Positions 9,166 through 17,903 of a stretch of DNA of 43,235 nt are shown here, piece after piece. A model generated the notes under the pieces. It saw only the letters and a list, made by a program, of their open reading frames with translations. It had not been told where the DNA came from and did no database searches. Position 1 is the stretch's first letter; the number at the start of each line of letters is the position of its first letter. The translations under genes were made by a program, and so were the position numbers. The stretch spans positions 1 through 43,235 of the forward strand of contig JAIBAX010000038.1 in NCBI GenBank assembly GCA_019694955.1, given 5' to 3'. The stretch is from Chitinophagales bacterium. Its GTDB lineage: Bacteria > Bacteroidota > Bacteroidia > Chitinophagales > JADIYW01.

Positions 9166-11301
9166 TTACCAGCCGCCACCGCCGCCGCCGCCACCGCCGC
9201 CGCCGGAGAATCCGCCACCACCACCGCCACTTCCACTGCTACTGGGTGCTACACTTGCAGAGGAAATCGTAGAAGAAAGATTGGATGAAAGTGTTGAGCT
9301 AAAGCTTGAGTTAAAACTACTATAACTACCCGGATAATAGGTGGGTTCATAACCACCATTCATAGCGGCCTCAATAATGCCTTCGAACTTTTCCGACCAT
9401 TTATTCTCACAATTTAAGGCAATAGCATAAGGTAAATACCGCTCAAAAAGTTCTAGGGATTTGTCCGGAGGAGTGAAGTGATCAAATACTTTTTCTTCTG
9501 CGGCCTCCAAATACATCTTGAATCCTAGGATATGGTCGACAATTTTTCTTCCTTCCACCGTATATGCGCTCATGATTTTGCTAAAAAAGGCATGTATGAT
9601 AAAGGAAATCAACAATAATCCGACAGTCCACACCAATAATTTTGGCGGGGCGCTATTGTTTACCAAAAATGCAAAGGCAAATACACCTAAACCAATCAGC
9701 AATACAAATCCTACTACCGTAAACCCATTATTTAAAGCAAAAACTTCTTTAAAAGTATTTTTTATATGAGATTTTTCTAAGCGTGATTTTAGCCTATCTT
9801 TTAGTTTGGTATTTAATTTGGCAATATCAGCATTATAATCACCTTTTGAAATGCGTTCTTCGTGTAAATCGTCGGGAGAAAAGCCGTACCATGCGATGCG
9901 TTCTTCTACCAAAGGGTCGTTTTCATAGTTTTCCGGCGTTTTAAAATAGTACTCATCTTTGCTAAAAATTAACGCCGATTTCTTTTCCAATTTTATTTCC
10001 ACTTTACGATGAACGGCATAATCTACAATAGCTGCGGACAATTGTTTGGTCTCGTATTTCTGTGCTAATGAATAAGCACAATCGGCAGGAGAGAATCCTT
10101 TGGGAGGCTCAAATTGCGGATAAACAACGCCTGCTTTTGGGTCTTTACCAACTTTCAGCCACTTCAACCCATTTACGATGGTTATGATTAGTCCAAACAA
10201 TGCTGCCAGCGGCAAAATAAAATTGTCATTTGTTTTTTGATAGAGCAATTCCAGTCTTGTAGGTGCATGAATAATGCCTTTGTCAATCATGGAAATAACG
10301 GTAAGTCCTTCTTTTGGTAAGAAGTGCCAGTTGCTGTGAAAGGCTACCGTTTTTGCATCTATTTGTTCAATGGCACAGTTTTGCGATTTAGAACCATAAG
10401 CGCCGGTATAGCAGTTGTTTTTTTGAATGTGCGCACCTTCAGGGAAATGGATAATACAACCGATTCGGTCAATCATAAATTCCCAGCCATTGCCATTTAC
10501 ATTCCAATACAACTCATCATGAGCAGTATTGAATAAAAGCTGCCTATCTGTTTTGTAAGTAAATACATAAGTATATACCCGCCCATTTTCTAAGTATACA
10601 TTTGCAGAACCGAAATAGGCGATAGTGCCATTCTTAGCAGATTCGGTATGGTATGGTTCAGGCATCCCATCTTTTGTCAGCGACAATATTTCGAATCCCA
10701 CTTTTTTTAGGAACCCATCATGTGTTTTGTAAGACGTTGGAAATGAACGTGTAATGCCCCGTTGAATGGAAGAATTGGAAGGTGTAAGCCCATTTGAAGC
10801 GCCACTGCCATTATAGATAGTGATGGTTTCTTTCACCAACAAAGCCCCATCAGTCTGTACGGTAATATCTGATAAAAATGATAATACCCTGTCATTGTCA
10901 TCATTGGTAGATAAGGCTCTGAGCAGTTCCGCATCGTTCAAGATGGTCTTTCTGGTCGCTTCTTTCAGCGATTTTATATATTGGAGTTTGCGAATTTCTT
11001 GTTCTTCCTTTGAAGTGATAGGAATAGAAAATTTCTTGTCTAGTTTTAAAAACGCTGTCTGCACATCGGGTTGCGCTTGCAGCATCACTGTTTTAAGAAT
11101 GGCATAGGCAGTATTGGTAACTAATAAAGTGTCTTTCCCTTTCATCTTTGCCGTCTCTACAACTGCCTGAAGTGACAATTTTTCATAGTCCTGATCGTTG
11201 AAGAAATAATCACCACCACTGCTATACTGCCACGGTTGGGCTATTGAGGATAATGAAAATATGCCGAGCGCAAGAAGTAGAAATAAGACTTTTTTAGTCA
11301 T
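9166..11301 (-). CDS. DUF2207 family membrane protein with poly-glycine tail
   Basis: 711 residues from ATG 11301 (MTKKVLFLLLALGIFSLSSI, signal peptide). An upstream in-frame ATG at 11382 lies inside the lemA gene. The extracytoplasmic N-terminal half has the DUF2207 features (ITVQTDGALLVKETITI, RGITRSFPT, WNVNGNGWEF). It is followed by one transmembrane segment (ILPLAALFGLIITIVNGL), a cytoplasmic region, and two close membrane helices (VVGFVLLIGLGVFAFAFLV and LVWTVGLLLISFIIHAFF). The C-terminus is Ser-rich and ends in a long Gly run closed by Trp. DUF2207 proteins commonly pair with LemA, as here: the start is 7 nt after the lemA stop. Function unknown; envelope role inferred. Confidence 0.88.
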   Translation of the reverse strand: MTKKVLFLLLALGIFSLSSIAQPWQYSSGGDYFFNDQDYEKLSLQAVVETAKMKGKDTLLVTNTAYAILKTVMLQAQPDVQTAFLKLDKKFSIPITSKEEQEIRKLQYIKSLKEATRKTILNDAELLRALSTNDDNDRVLSFLSDITVQTDGALLVKETITIYNGSGASNGLTPSNSSIQRGITRSFPTSYKTHDGFLKKVGFEILSLTKDGMPEPYHTESAKNGTIAYFGSANVYLENGRVYTYVFTYKTDRQLLFNTAHDELYWNVNGNGWEFMIDRIGCIIHFPEGAHIQKNNCYTGAYGSKSQNCAIEQIDAKTVAFHSNWHFLPKEGLTVISMIDKGIIHAPTRLELLYQKTNDNFILPLAALFGLIITIVNGLKWLKVGKDPKAGVVYPQFEPPKGFSPADCAYSLAQKYETKQLSAAIVDYAVHRKVEIKLEKKSALIFSKDEYYFKTPENYENDPLVEERIAWYGFSPDDLHEERISKGDYNADIAKLNTKLKDRLKSRLEKSHIKNTFKEVFALNNGFTVVGFVLLIGLGVFAFAFLVNNSAPPKLLVWTVGLLLISFIIHAFFSKIMSAYTVEGRKIVDHILGFKMYLEAAEEKVFDHFTPPDKSLELFERYLPYAIALNCENKWSEKFEGIIEAAMNGGYEPTYYPGSYSSFNSSFSSTLSSNLSSTISSASVAPSSSGSGGGGGGFSGGGGGGGGGGGW

Positions 11302-11308
11302 ATAAGTA

Positions 11309-11863
11309 CTATTGAAAGCTAATTTTTGGTGCGGTGGCAGCTGCTTCATCTTCCTTGAAGAATGTCTCTGGTGAAAAGCCAAATAATCCGGCGACGATAT
11401 TTTTGGGAAAAACAGCTAAATCGGTATTATATTCTCTAACTGTGCCATTATAATAGCGCCTGCTTTGGTTGATTTTTTCTTCTATACTTCCCAAATCCTC
11501 CTGCAATTGCAAGAAGTTGGTATTTGCTTTCAGGTCTGGATATGCTTCTGCCAACGCATTAAAATTCAACATGGCTTGTTGCAAACCCGCATTTGCGGTG
11601 TTTTGTTCTTCCGGACTTTTTGCGGATGCACTCTGATTTCTCCATTTGATTACGTCGGTAAGGGTTTTGTTTTCGTGTCCGGCATAACCTTTAACGATTT
11701 CTACCATATTGGGTATAACATCATTTCTTTGTTGTAAAAAAGTGCCGATGCCACTCCAACCTTCTTGCACAAGAATCCTGCCTCTGGTTAGTTCATTATA
11801 GATTTTAATGCTGAAAAGCGCTAGTAAAAATACCGCTACCGCTAAAATTCCAAATACTGTCAT
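11309..11863 (-). CDS. lemA: LemA family protein
   Basis: 184 residues from ATG 11863 (MTVFGILAVAVFLLALFSIK, one N-terminal membrane helix). Earlier ATGs in frame would place a charged stretch in front of the helix and are not favoured. LemA signatures are NELTRGRILVQEGWSGIGTF, the QQRNDVIPNMVEIVKGYAGH segment, then NFLQLQEDLGSIEEKINQSR, RYYNGTVREYNT and FPKNIVAGLFGF. LemA proteins are small, helical, membrane-anchored proteins with an extracytoplasmic bundle; their role is unclear. It is the first gene of a two-gene operon with the DUF2207 gene. TATATTTA lies upstream as a one-mismatch -7 box. Confidence 0.93.
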   Translation of the reverse strand: MTVFGILAVAVFLLALFSIKIYNELTRGRILVQEGWSGIGTFLQQRNDVIPNMVEIVKGYAGHENKTLTDVIKWRNQSASAKSPEEQNTANAGLQQAMLNFNALAEAYPDLKANTNFLQLQEDLGSIEEKINQSRRYYNGTVREYNTDLAVFPKNIVAGLFGFSPETFFKEDEAAATAPKISFQ

Positions 11864-11992
11864 AGTTTTATTTTTAAATATAAAATTAGTAAAATATATT
11901 AAATGTAGTTTATATGATTTTAGTTCCCCATGTTTCAGATTTTCTTTAAACATGCTAATGATCAATTAACCAATACATGCTTAAATATTCAG

Positions 11993-12190
11993 TTATTCGG
12001 TAGCTTTTACTTCAACATTTTTACCAAGTGTTTTAAATCTAACGCCATTTTCTTGTAAAACGGTAATGGTAATATGTCCAGTTTTGCTTGTTTTTAAATC
12101 TTGTATAATACCGGACTTTCCTTTATGTGTCCCGCCAATTACAATACATTGGTCGTTATTTTTTATGCCATTCTGTTTTGGTGTTTCCAT
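11993..12190 (-). CDS. Small KOW-domain protein
   Basis: 65 residues from ATG 12190, preceded by AAAGG 2 nt upstream; the frame can be extended eight codons to a TTG. The sequence IKNNDQCIVIGGTHKGKSGI is a KOW motif as in ribosomal protein L24 and NusG (alternating hydrophobic and hydrophilic residues with the invariant Gly). KOW modules bind RNA or ribosomal proteins. The gene stands alone, 130 nt from the lemA start, so it is not the L24 gene of a ribosomal operon. Its partner is unknown. Confidence 0.75.
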   Translation of the reverse strand: METPKQNGIKNNDQCIVIGGTHKGKSGIIQDLKTSKTGHITITVLQENGVRFKTLGKNVEVKATE

Positions 12191-12315
12191 ACCTTTATAA
12201 TTCTTTTTATACAAACTTAATTATAGTAATTTTAATTCCAAATATTAAAAGATACGAATATAGTTGATTATGAAAAAGGAAACAATTTTTTTAATAAACC
12301 TCATAAGTATATCTA

Positions 12316-12711
12316 TTATTTTACCTCAATTTCCAATAAACTACTTGTATTATCATCTCCATTATAAGCATGGATTTTATACAATCCTTTATACCTGAAA
12401 TAAACCCTGTAAAAGGCAAATGTCCAATCGGGATAAGTGTCGATTACAAACTCGTTGGCCGGCTCATAGGCACCTTTTTCTTCATTGTAATATTCAACAT
12501 TGAGATGAATGGAAAATGTAGCTAATTCCCTAAATTGGTGGTTGAACGTATAAATATAATATTGGTGCTGCGGACTGAACGGAACGACGGTTAATGTGTC
12601 AACGGGAGCATTATAGGCATTGTTTCCTGTGGTTACTAGCACAACTTCCTGCGCAACCATTCTGGAAGTGAAGAGTATGGCAATCGCAAACAAAATGATT
12701 CTTATCTTCAT
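12316..12711 (-). CDS. Small secreted protein, unknown function
   Basis: 131 residues from ATG 12711. MKIRIILFAIAILFTSRMVA then QE is a signal peptide, and the longer frame from 12762 would add a second hydrophobic stretch in front of it. TATATTTA just upstream of this start is a one-mismatch -7 box. The mature part is beta-rich with many aromatic residues (for example QHQYYIYTFNHQF and FAFYRVYFRYKG), suggesting a small Ig-like or lipocalin-like sandwich; no family recognised. It lies downstream of the outer-membrane barrel gene on the same strand, so it may be a periplasmic partner. Confidence 0.65.
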   Translation of the reverse strand: MKIRIILFAIAILFTSRMVAQEVVLVTTGNNAYNAPVDTLTVVPFSPQHQYYIYTFNHQFRELATFSIHLNVEYYNEEKGAYEPANEFVIDTYPDWTFAFYRVYFRYKGLYKIHAYNGDDNTSSLLEIEVK

Positions 12712-12773
12712 AATATTGTAAATATAGCTGAAATTTATCAAAAATGGATAAATGAAAGCCATGTTCTTGGTTG

Positions 12774-15632
12774 TTATCCTCCCGGAGGTGGTGGCATACC
12801 GCCTGGAGGTAGTATAAATGGTGGTTTCACCTCGTTTGAATCACCTTTATTGCCAACTTTTTTGAAAGTATAAGTAATCGTTCCCATAAAATAACGTTTT
12901 AATGCTGTGGCAGTAACGTCTTCTGTATAAGTATCTGTAACATTTCTCGTAATACTTTGGTTTTGATTTAAGATATCATTGACACTAAATTTCAATTCCA
13001 ACGATTCGCTTTTGAGCAATTTGTATGCTAAAGCGGTATTTAGAAGGAAGTAGTTTGTATTAAAGGTACTGGAACCACCCACATTCAGGATATTGTTGAA
13101 TGAACTGCTGAATACAAAACCTTTCCAAAATTGGTAGTTTATGCGCACATTGGCATTATGAGAGAAGAAATTGCTGTTATTTTGCTGTTGTAGGGTATTT
13201 CTTACAAGGTTATAATTGCCACTATAAGAAACGGTAAAATCTATCTTTTTGCTGATATTACTGCTCAAAACAATACCGCCATTTAGGGTGTAAGATTTCG
13301 CATAATTGGCAGCATTATCGATTAAAGAAGGTGTCTTGGTGAAGACAAAACCAGTATTAATGTTCATATTAGATTTTATCTTTGACAAAGGGAATCCGTA
13401 AGTGATGAAGGTTCTGGTATTCCAATAGCCGTCAAGGTTGACAGGTTGGATAAATTGTCTTCCGGAAGCAATTTCTATACCATTGATAGTCGTGTCATTT
13501 GTAAGAATGTTGGTAGCATTTGCAATGTAATGGATGGTGTTGGCAATATTGCCAAAGACAAATAGATTGGTCGCCTTTTCAGTATTTGCCCTGCTATAGC
13601 GCACGCCAATATTTTGGGAGAAGCTTTGTTGTAAGCGAGGGTTTCCAGAAGAAAGAATGAGCGAGTTACTATTGTCAACAACATTTTGCAACTGTGAAAT
13701 AGAAGGAGCATTCGTTGAAGTTCGATAATGGAAACGTAGATTTTGCGTTACGGAGAACTTAATATTCAGTTCCGTAGATGGTAGGATAGAAAGGAAATGT
13801 TTAGAGATATGGAGCATTGAAGGCGAGACCTGTTCACTCTGCAATAAGGCATGCTGCCCATTGACGCCAATCGTCCAGTTTACCTTTTTATTATTGAACT
13901 TATACGATATTCCCAATCGATTTGTGAGGTACTTATTGTTAAAATAATTGCTCAGGGCGGAATCTTGCAAATCATATGACTGAGTTGCAGAATTAAAATT
14001 TTGGGTTTCCTTGTCAGAGACTGTGTTGGTATAAGAAGGAGTGTAGTTGAAGGATAGTTGCCCATTCTTTTTGATAGGTTCTGTATAGACTATATTTCCG
14101 GACAAAGTATAACTCTGTGTTTTTAAATGCGATGTTTGATCGATTGTATCACTTGTGGTGGATGTGTCGCCAACAAAATAGTTTTCTGTAAACAATGCGC
14201 CATTGTTACGGCGGGTATTAAATCCCGTTGTGGTATTGATAGATATCGTTCTGCCTGACTTAGCAAATTTGTGTTGATAGAGGATGTCATTGGAAAAATT
14301 GATACCCAGTTGTTTGGATTGTTGATTATTATTAGAACTACTGAGTAGGAGTGCATTATTTTGCGTGTTTCTCGCATTTAGCTGAACCGTGGGCGTATAT
14401 TGTTGCGTTGATAATGAAGGCGTTATAGTAATAATATTTGATGAATCTATCATGTATTCTATTCTGGTATTTATGCGGTGGTTGTAATTTTTTGACAACT
14501 CTTCCTTCGTTTCGCTATACACCAATCCACTGTCTACGCTTGAAATATAGTTTCTGATGCTACTGCTGTTATTATTATTCTTGGAAGCATTAAAGAAATA
14601 TGAGCCGGAGAAGGTTACTTGATTGTTTTTTCCCAATTTATCAGAAAAATTGATGCCAAGTGCGGTGGTGGTAGAGATACCATTTTGCTGTCCCACCAAA
14701 AAATTATTTAAGGGGCTGTTTCTGCCTATTCTTGGCCCGCCACCACCACGACCACCGCCAGAAGTTCCTGTAGCATTCATCAAGTCTTGGATATTAAAAT
14801 TTTGTAGGTTGACATTATTACTCATTGCCAATACGGAAGACCTACGGTCATTTTTAAAATTGCTGTAATTTAAACCACTATTGTAACGGTTGTCAATGCC
14901 GCCATATCCTGCGAATACTTTCCCGAAAGAACCCTCAGTCATGCCACTTTTTGTTATGAAATTAATCGTTTTCTGACCATTTCCATCGTCAAAGCCAGTA
15001 AACGTAGATTGATCGCTCATCCTATCAAACACCTGAACCTTGTCAATCATGTCGGCAGGTAAGTTTTGTAACGCTGTCCTTGGGTCATCGCCAAAAAATG
15101 GCTTGCCATCTACAAGTACTTTCTTGACTTCTTCACCGTTTACCTTCACCGTTCCATTTTCAGAAGTTATGCCGGGCATTTTTGTCAGCAATTCTTCCGC
15201 TGTGGCATCCGAATTTGTTTTAAACGCACCAGCATGAAATTGGGAAGTATCACCCAGTTGTTCAATGCGAATTTGCTTTTGAACAATTTCAACTTCATTT
15301 AAAAGTTTATAATCTTGATTTAAATAAATGATATTTAAATTTTTATCATTATTTATTTCAATCTTTTCTTTATACTCAATATAGCCGACATATGCAATAT
15401 TGAGTAGATAGCTACCGGTTGCAATATTTGCCAGAAGAAAGTGACCATTTATATCGGAAGTAGTGCCTGCATAGATGATACTGTCGCCAATTTTATTCAA
15501 TGAAACACTTACACCGATTAAGGCAGAAGAATCTTTGCTATCAATAATGGTTCCTTGAATGGTATATGTTTGCGCTTGTACAATATCGAAGATGCATAGC
15601 ATGAGCAATAACGGTAATAGATATTTTGCCAT
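12774..15632 (-). CDS. TonB-receptor-like outer membrane beta-barrel protein
   Basis: 952 residues. A signal peptide (MAKYLLPLLLMLCIFDIVQA) precedes a carboxypeptidase-regulatory-like beta-sandwich (about 24-105: YTIQGTIIDSKDSSALIGVS), a plug-like region (EELLTKMPGITSENGTVKVN, VLVDGKPFFGDDPRTAL) and a long barrel rich in alternating aromatic strands. This is the 'outer membrane beta-barrel' subgroup of TonB-dependent receptors in Bacteroidota (OMP_b-brl_3 type). A Gly-rich loop (GTSGGGRGGGGPRIGRNS) lies near residue 290. The C-terminus is a Pro/Gly tail (PPFILPPGGMPPPPGG) rather than the usual terminal aromatic. No SusD partner is adjacent, so the ligand cannot be guessed. Confidence 0.88.
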   Translation of the reverse strand: MAKYLLPLLLMLCIFDIVQAQTYTIQGTIIDSKDSSALIGVSVSLNKIGDSIIYAGTTSDINGHFLLANIATGSYLLNIAYVGYIEYKEKIEINNDKNLNIIYLNQDYKLLNEVEIVQKQIRIEQLGDTSQFHAGAFKTNSDATAEELLTKMPGITSENGTVKVNGEEVKKVLVDGKPFFGDDPRTALQNLPADMIDKVQVFDRMSDQSTFTGFDDGNGQKTINFITKSGMTEGSFGKVFAGYGGIDNRYNSGLNYSNFKNDRRSSVLAMSNNVNLQNFNIQDLMNATGTSGGGRGGGGPRIGRNSPLNNFLVGQQNGISTTTALGINFSDKLGKNNQVTFSGSYFFNASKNNNNSSSIRNYISSVDSGLVYSETKEELSKNYNHRINTRIEYMIDSSNIITITPSLSTQQYTPTVQLNARNTQNNALLLSSSNNNQQSKQLGINFSNDILYQHKFAKSGRTISINTTTGFNTRRNNGALFTENYFVGDTSTTSDTIDQTSHLKTQSYTLSGNIVYTEPIKKNGQLSFNYTPSYTNTVSDKETQNFNSATQSYDLQDSALSNYFNNKYLTNRLGISYKFNNKKVNWTIGVNGQHALLQSEQVSPSMLHISKHFLSILPSTELNIKFSVTQNLRFHYRTSTNAPSISQLQNVVDNSNSLILSSGNPRLQQSFSQNIGVRYSRANTEKATNLFVFGNIANTIHYIANATNILTNDTTINGIEIASGRQFIQPVNLDGYWNTRTFITYGFPLSKIKSNMNINTGFVFTKTPSLIDNAANYAKSYTLNGGIVLSSNISKKIDFTVSYSGNYNLVRNTLQQQNNSNFFSHNANVRINYQFWKGFVFSSSFNNILNVGGSSTFNTNYFLLNTALAYKLLKSESLELKFSVNDILNQNQSITRNVTDTYTEDVTATALKRYFMGTITYTFKKVGNKGDSNEVKPPFILPPGGMPPPPGG

Positions 15633-15708
15633 ATTGCAAGTATAGCAGATTTTTTCTTAAGAAGAAGGTTTGTAACAAAATCTTAAGACTTTATTGCATG
15701 TTATACCG

Positions 15709-15751
15709 ATTGAAATACTGACAGGTCGAGAAGACCTATCAGTATTTCAAT
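15709..15751. repeat. Long intergenic stem-loop
   Basis: A 19-bp inverted repeat (15709-15727 with 15733-15751) with one mismatch and a GAGAA loop. It is 8 nt past the stop of the acyl-CoA dehydrogenase gene on the - strand. There is no U run on either side, so it is more like a REP-type element or 3' mRNA stabiliser than a classical terminator, though it may still mark the end of the long operon. Confidence 0.6.
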
Positions 15752-15758
15752 AATCTAT

Positions 15759-17288
15759 CTATAGTTTTTTAAATAATCCGCCAAATTCCATCATTTTCAT
15801 CAAATCAGAAACTTTTATTTTTCCGGTCATGAACGCTTCTTGCGGATTAATTTTTCCTGTTTCTACGGCGATATAGGTGGCATCGTCTGTTTCTACAGTA
15901 CAGTTTACGGTTGACAGTTCACTGTTCACAGTATTTATGGTTAAGTTGCCATCATTAATTGATACGAAATACGTCGAACTATCGAACTTAAATTCAACGT
16001 GTAGGTTTTTACCTTTTGCTTTTTCTGCTTTAAACCTTGAAGACAATGTTCCAAAAATTTTGTCTACCGTCCACTGCCCACCGTCCGCAGAATTATCTGA
16101 CTGCTGACCGTTGTCTGAGGACTGTCGACTATAGCTAACGTCGTCGATCAACATTTTGGCAATGATTTCCCGCATGATCTCTGATGTTCCACCTCCGATG
16201 GTGCCAATTCTAGCGTCTCGGAAGGCACGTGCAATCTTATACTCCTCCATGTAACCATAACCGCCAAAATTTTGGAGGCATTGATACATACATTTATCTG
16301 CAAATTCTGTTGATAGTAATTTGGCGATAGAGCTTTCTTTTACGGCATATTTCCCATCTGCATGCATTTTACAGGTTTGAAGGACAAAGAATTTTATCGC
16401 TTCTAATTCAGCGTACAGTTGCGCCATTCTATGCCTGAGCACCTGAAATTTATCGATACTTCTGCCAAAGGCTTTTCTTTCATGCATATATTGCAAGGTA
16501 TATTCAATCACTTTTTCGCAAGAGGCATAACCCATGATGGAGCCACCTAACCTTTCCGTTTGTAAACCGCCCATTAGGTAATAGAATCCTTTCCCTTCCT
16601 CGCCTAAAAGATTGGCGGCAGGTACTTTTACATCATCGAAATGTAGTTCTGCCGTATCGGAAGCGTGCCAACCAAGTTTTTTGAGTTTGTTTTTGGTAAT
16701 GCCGGGACTGTCTAAATCTACAAGGATAAGGCTAACGCCTGCTGCCCCTGCTTCAGGATTTGTTTTGGTCGCCAATACCACAAAATGACCGTAAATGCCG
16801 TTGGTAATGAACGTCTTAGATCCATTGATGATATAATAGTCGCCTTCTTTTCTGGCACGTGTCTGTATATTGGCGGCGTCACTACCGGCACCGGGTTCGG
16901 TAATGCCGATACAGGCGATTTTATCTCCTGCGATGGCCGGAGCGAGGTAGTTTTTCTTGATGTAATCAGAACCGTGGTGAATGAGATAGGGGAGTGTCAT
17001 AAACACTTGTACGGCGGCGGTAATGGTAAACCCTCCTGACCATACTTTAGAAATTTCCTCTGTCATCACTACATTATAGAAGTAGTCGAGGTTACTTCCA
17101 CCATATTCCTCGGGGAAGCATAACCCGAAATAGCCCATTTCTCCAAATTTCTTCCAGAACTCACGTGGAATCATACCCTGTTCTTCCCATTTGTCGATAT
17201 ATGGAATGGCTTCTGCTTCTAAGAATTGCCTGATTGTCTGACGGAACATCTCATGCTCCTCGTTGAAATAATAAGATAATGCACTCAT
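15759..17288 (-). CDS. Acyl-CoA dehydrogenase fused to an SCP2-like domain (copy 1)
   Basis: 509 residues. Residues 1-384 are a flavin acyl-CoA dehydrogenase: ITEPGAGSDAANIQTRARKE, GSKTFITNG, GWHASDTAEL, GGYGYMEEYKIARAFRDAR, GTIGGGTSEIM. The usual catalytic Glu of the medium-chain type (in ...YEGT) is Gly here; a Glu in QTERLGG sits at the isovaleryl/long-chain-type position, suggesting a branched or isovaleryl-like substrate. Residues ~408-509 match an SCP2 sterol/lipid-carrier fold (KGKNLHVEFKFDSSTYFVSI, ETGKINPQEAFMTGKIKVSD). The linker (~385-407) and a segment inside the SCP2 domain (~452-464) are encoded by the repeat family of this locus. It is the last gene of the locus and a paralogue of 17899-19428. 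Confidence 0.92.
   Translation of the reverse strand: MSALSYYFNEEHEMFRQTIRQFLEAEAIPYIDKWEEQGMIPREFWKKFGEMGYFGLCFPEEYGGSNLDYFYNVVMTEEISKVWSGGFTITAAVQVFMTLPYLIHHGSDYIKKNYLAPAIAGDKIACIGITEPGAGSDAANIQTRARKEGDYYIINGSKTFITNGIYGHFVVLATKTNPEAGAAGVSLILVDLDSPGITKNKLKKLGWHASDTAELHFDDVKVPAANLLGEEGKGFYYLMGGLQTERLGGSIMGYASCEKVIEYTLQYMHERKAFGRSIDKFQVLRHRMAQLYAELEAIKFFVLQTCKMHADGKYAVKESSIAKLLSTEFADKCMYQCLQNFGGYGYMEEYKIARAFRDARIGTIGGGTSEIMREIIAKMLIDDVSYSRQSSDNGQQSDNSADGGQWTVDKIFGTLSSRFKAEKAKGKNLHVEFKFDSSTYFVSINDGNLTINTVNSELSTVNCTVETDDATYIAVETGKINPQEAFMTGKIKVSDLMKMMEFGGLFKKL
15896..15933. repeat. In-gene copy of the GTTCAC-step repeat (SCP2 domain, copy 1)
   Basis: A quasi-periodic run of TTTACGGTTGACAGTTCACT-type steps, read in frame as NTVNSELSTVNCTV in the SCP2 domain of the first dehydrogenase. 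Its counterpart in the paralogue is at 18041-18075. Confidence 0.6.
16064..16132. repeat. In-gene copy of the repeat family (linker, copy 1)
   Basis: Steps of ACCGTCCACTGCCCACCGTC followed by CTGACTGCTGACCGTTG form the interdomain linker of the dehydrogenase-SCP2 fusion (SSDNGQQSDNSADGGQWTVD). The paralogue has the equivalent run at 18209-18279. Confidence 0.65.
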
Positions 17289-17320
17289 TGTTTTGTTTTA
17301 AAATTTTAGTAATATTTTTT

Positions 17321-17440
17321 TTAACCACAAAGTGAACAAAGCTTTACACAAAGTCCACAAAGAAGCTATATTTTCAATCGTATAATTTCATATTTAATTT
17401 TTTTAACCACAAAGCGAACAAAGCTTTACACAAAGTCCAC
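17321..17440. repeat. Direct pair of 38-bp AACCACAAAG repeats
   Basis: Two 38-bp copies (17321-17358 and 17403-17440), differing at one base, start 82 bp apart. Each begins TTAACCACAAAG and contains AACAAAGCTTTACACAAAGT. They fill the gap between the first dehydrogenase start and the GxxExxY gene. The second copy is inverted relative to the arm at 17862-17903. Confidence 0.8.
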
Positions 17441-17475
17441 TAATGAGGTTTTGTTTTTAATTTTGTTAATCCTCA

Positions 17476-17859
17476 TTATGTTAGATTTCCATTAATGATT
17501 CGTTTTATTCCATTCTTTAATAGTATTGTGTTGAAATTAATTAGTAAACCTAGTTTATAGTTTCCAAGCTTTAAATATGTTAGCGTTTGCGCTAAATGAA
17601 TTTCATTTAGTGTATCAACACTTTTTACTTCAATTACCAATTTATTTTCTACTAATAAATCAATTCTATAACCACAATCTAATTTTACTTCCTCATATAT
17701 AAGTGGTATTGGTTTTTCTTTTATTACTTTCAGGCCATCGCTTTTAATTTTATAGAATAAGCACTCCTGATATGCAGATTCTAAAAGTCCAGGACCGAGC
17801 GCATTATGCACATTCATTGCCAACCCAATAATTTTGTATGCTATTTCATTTTCAGTCAT
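17476..17859 (-). CDS. GxxExxY protein (PD-(D/E)XK-like)
   Basis: 127 residues. It carries the family motif GLLESAY (G24, E27, Y30). A PD-(D/E)XK-type active-site pattern is visible: RIDLLVENKLVIEVKS with D67, E77 and K79. The family is common in Bacteroidota; a nuclease fold is recognised (PDDEXK_3 type) but no biological role is established. The gene lies between two paralogous dehydrogenase genes and is enclosed by inverted AACCACAAAG-type arms (17403-17440 and 17862-17903). The right arm contains the stop codon of the upstream dehydrogenase gene. It is unrelated in function to its neighbours and is best read as an inserted cassette. Confidence 0.9.
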   Translation of the reverse strand: MTENEIAYKIIGLAMNVHNALGPGLLESAYQECLFYKIKSDGLKVIKEKPIPLIYEEVKLDCGYRIDLLVENKLVIEVKSVDTLNEIHLAQTLTYLKLGNYKLGLLINFNTILLKNGIKRIINGNLT

Positions 17860-17861
17860 CT

Positions 17862-17903
17862 TGGAGAACTTTGTGTAATTGCTTAGTGTACTTTGTGGTT
17901 AAA
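17862..17903. repeat. Right inverted arm of the GxxExxY cassette
   Basis: Read on the - strand it starts TTTAACCACAAAGTACACTA and continues to TTACACAAAGTTCTCC, matching the 17403-17440 repeat in inverse orientation with some mismatches. Its TTAA supplies the TAA stop (17899-17901) of the upstream dehydrogenase gene. Confidence 0.75.

Noticed and set aside
9134..9325. Poly-proline ORF on the + strand
   Set aside because: It is the complement of the poly-Gly coding tail of the DUF2207 gene; no start context and fully inside a supported gene.
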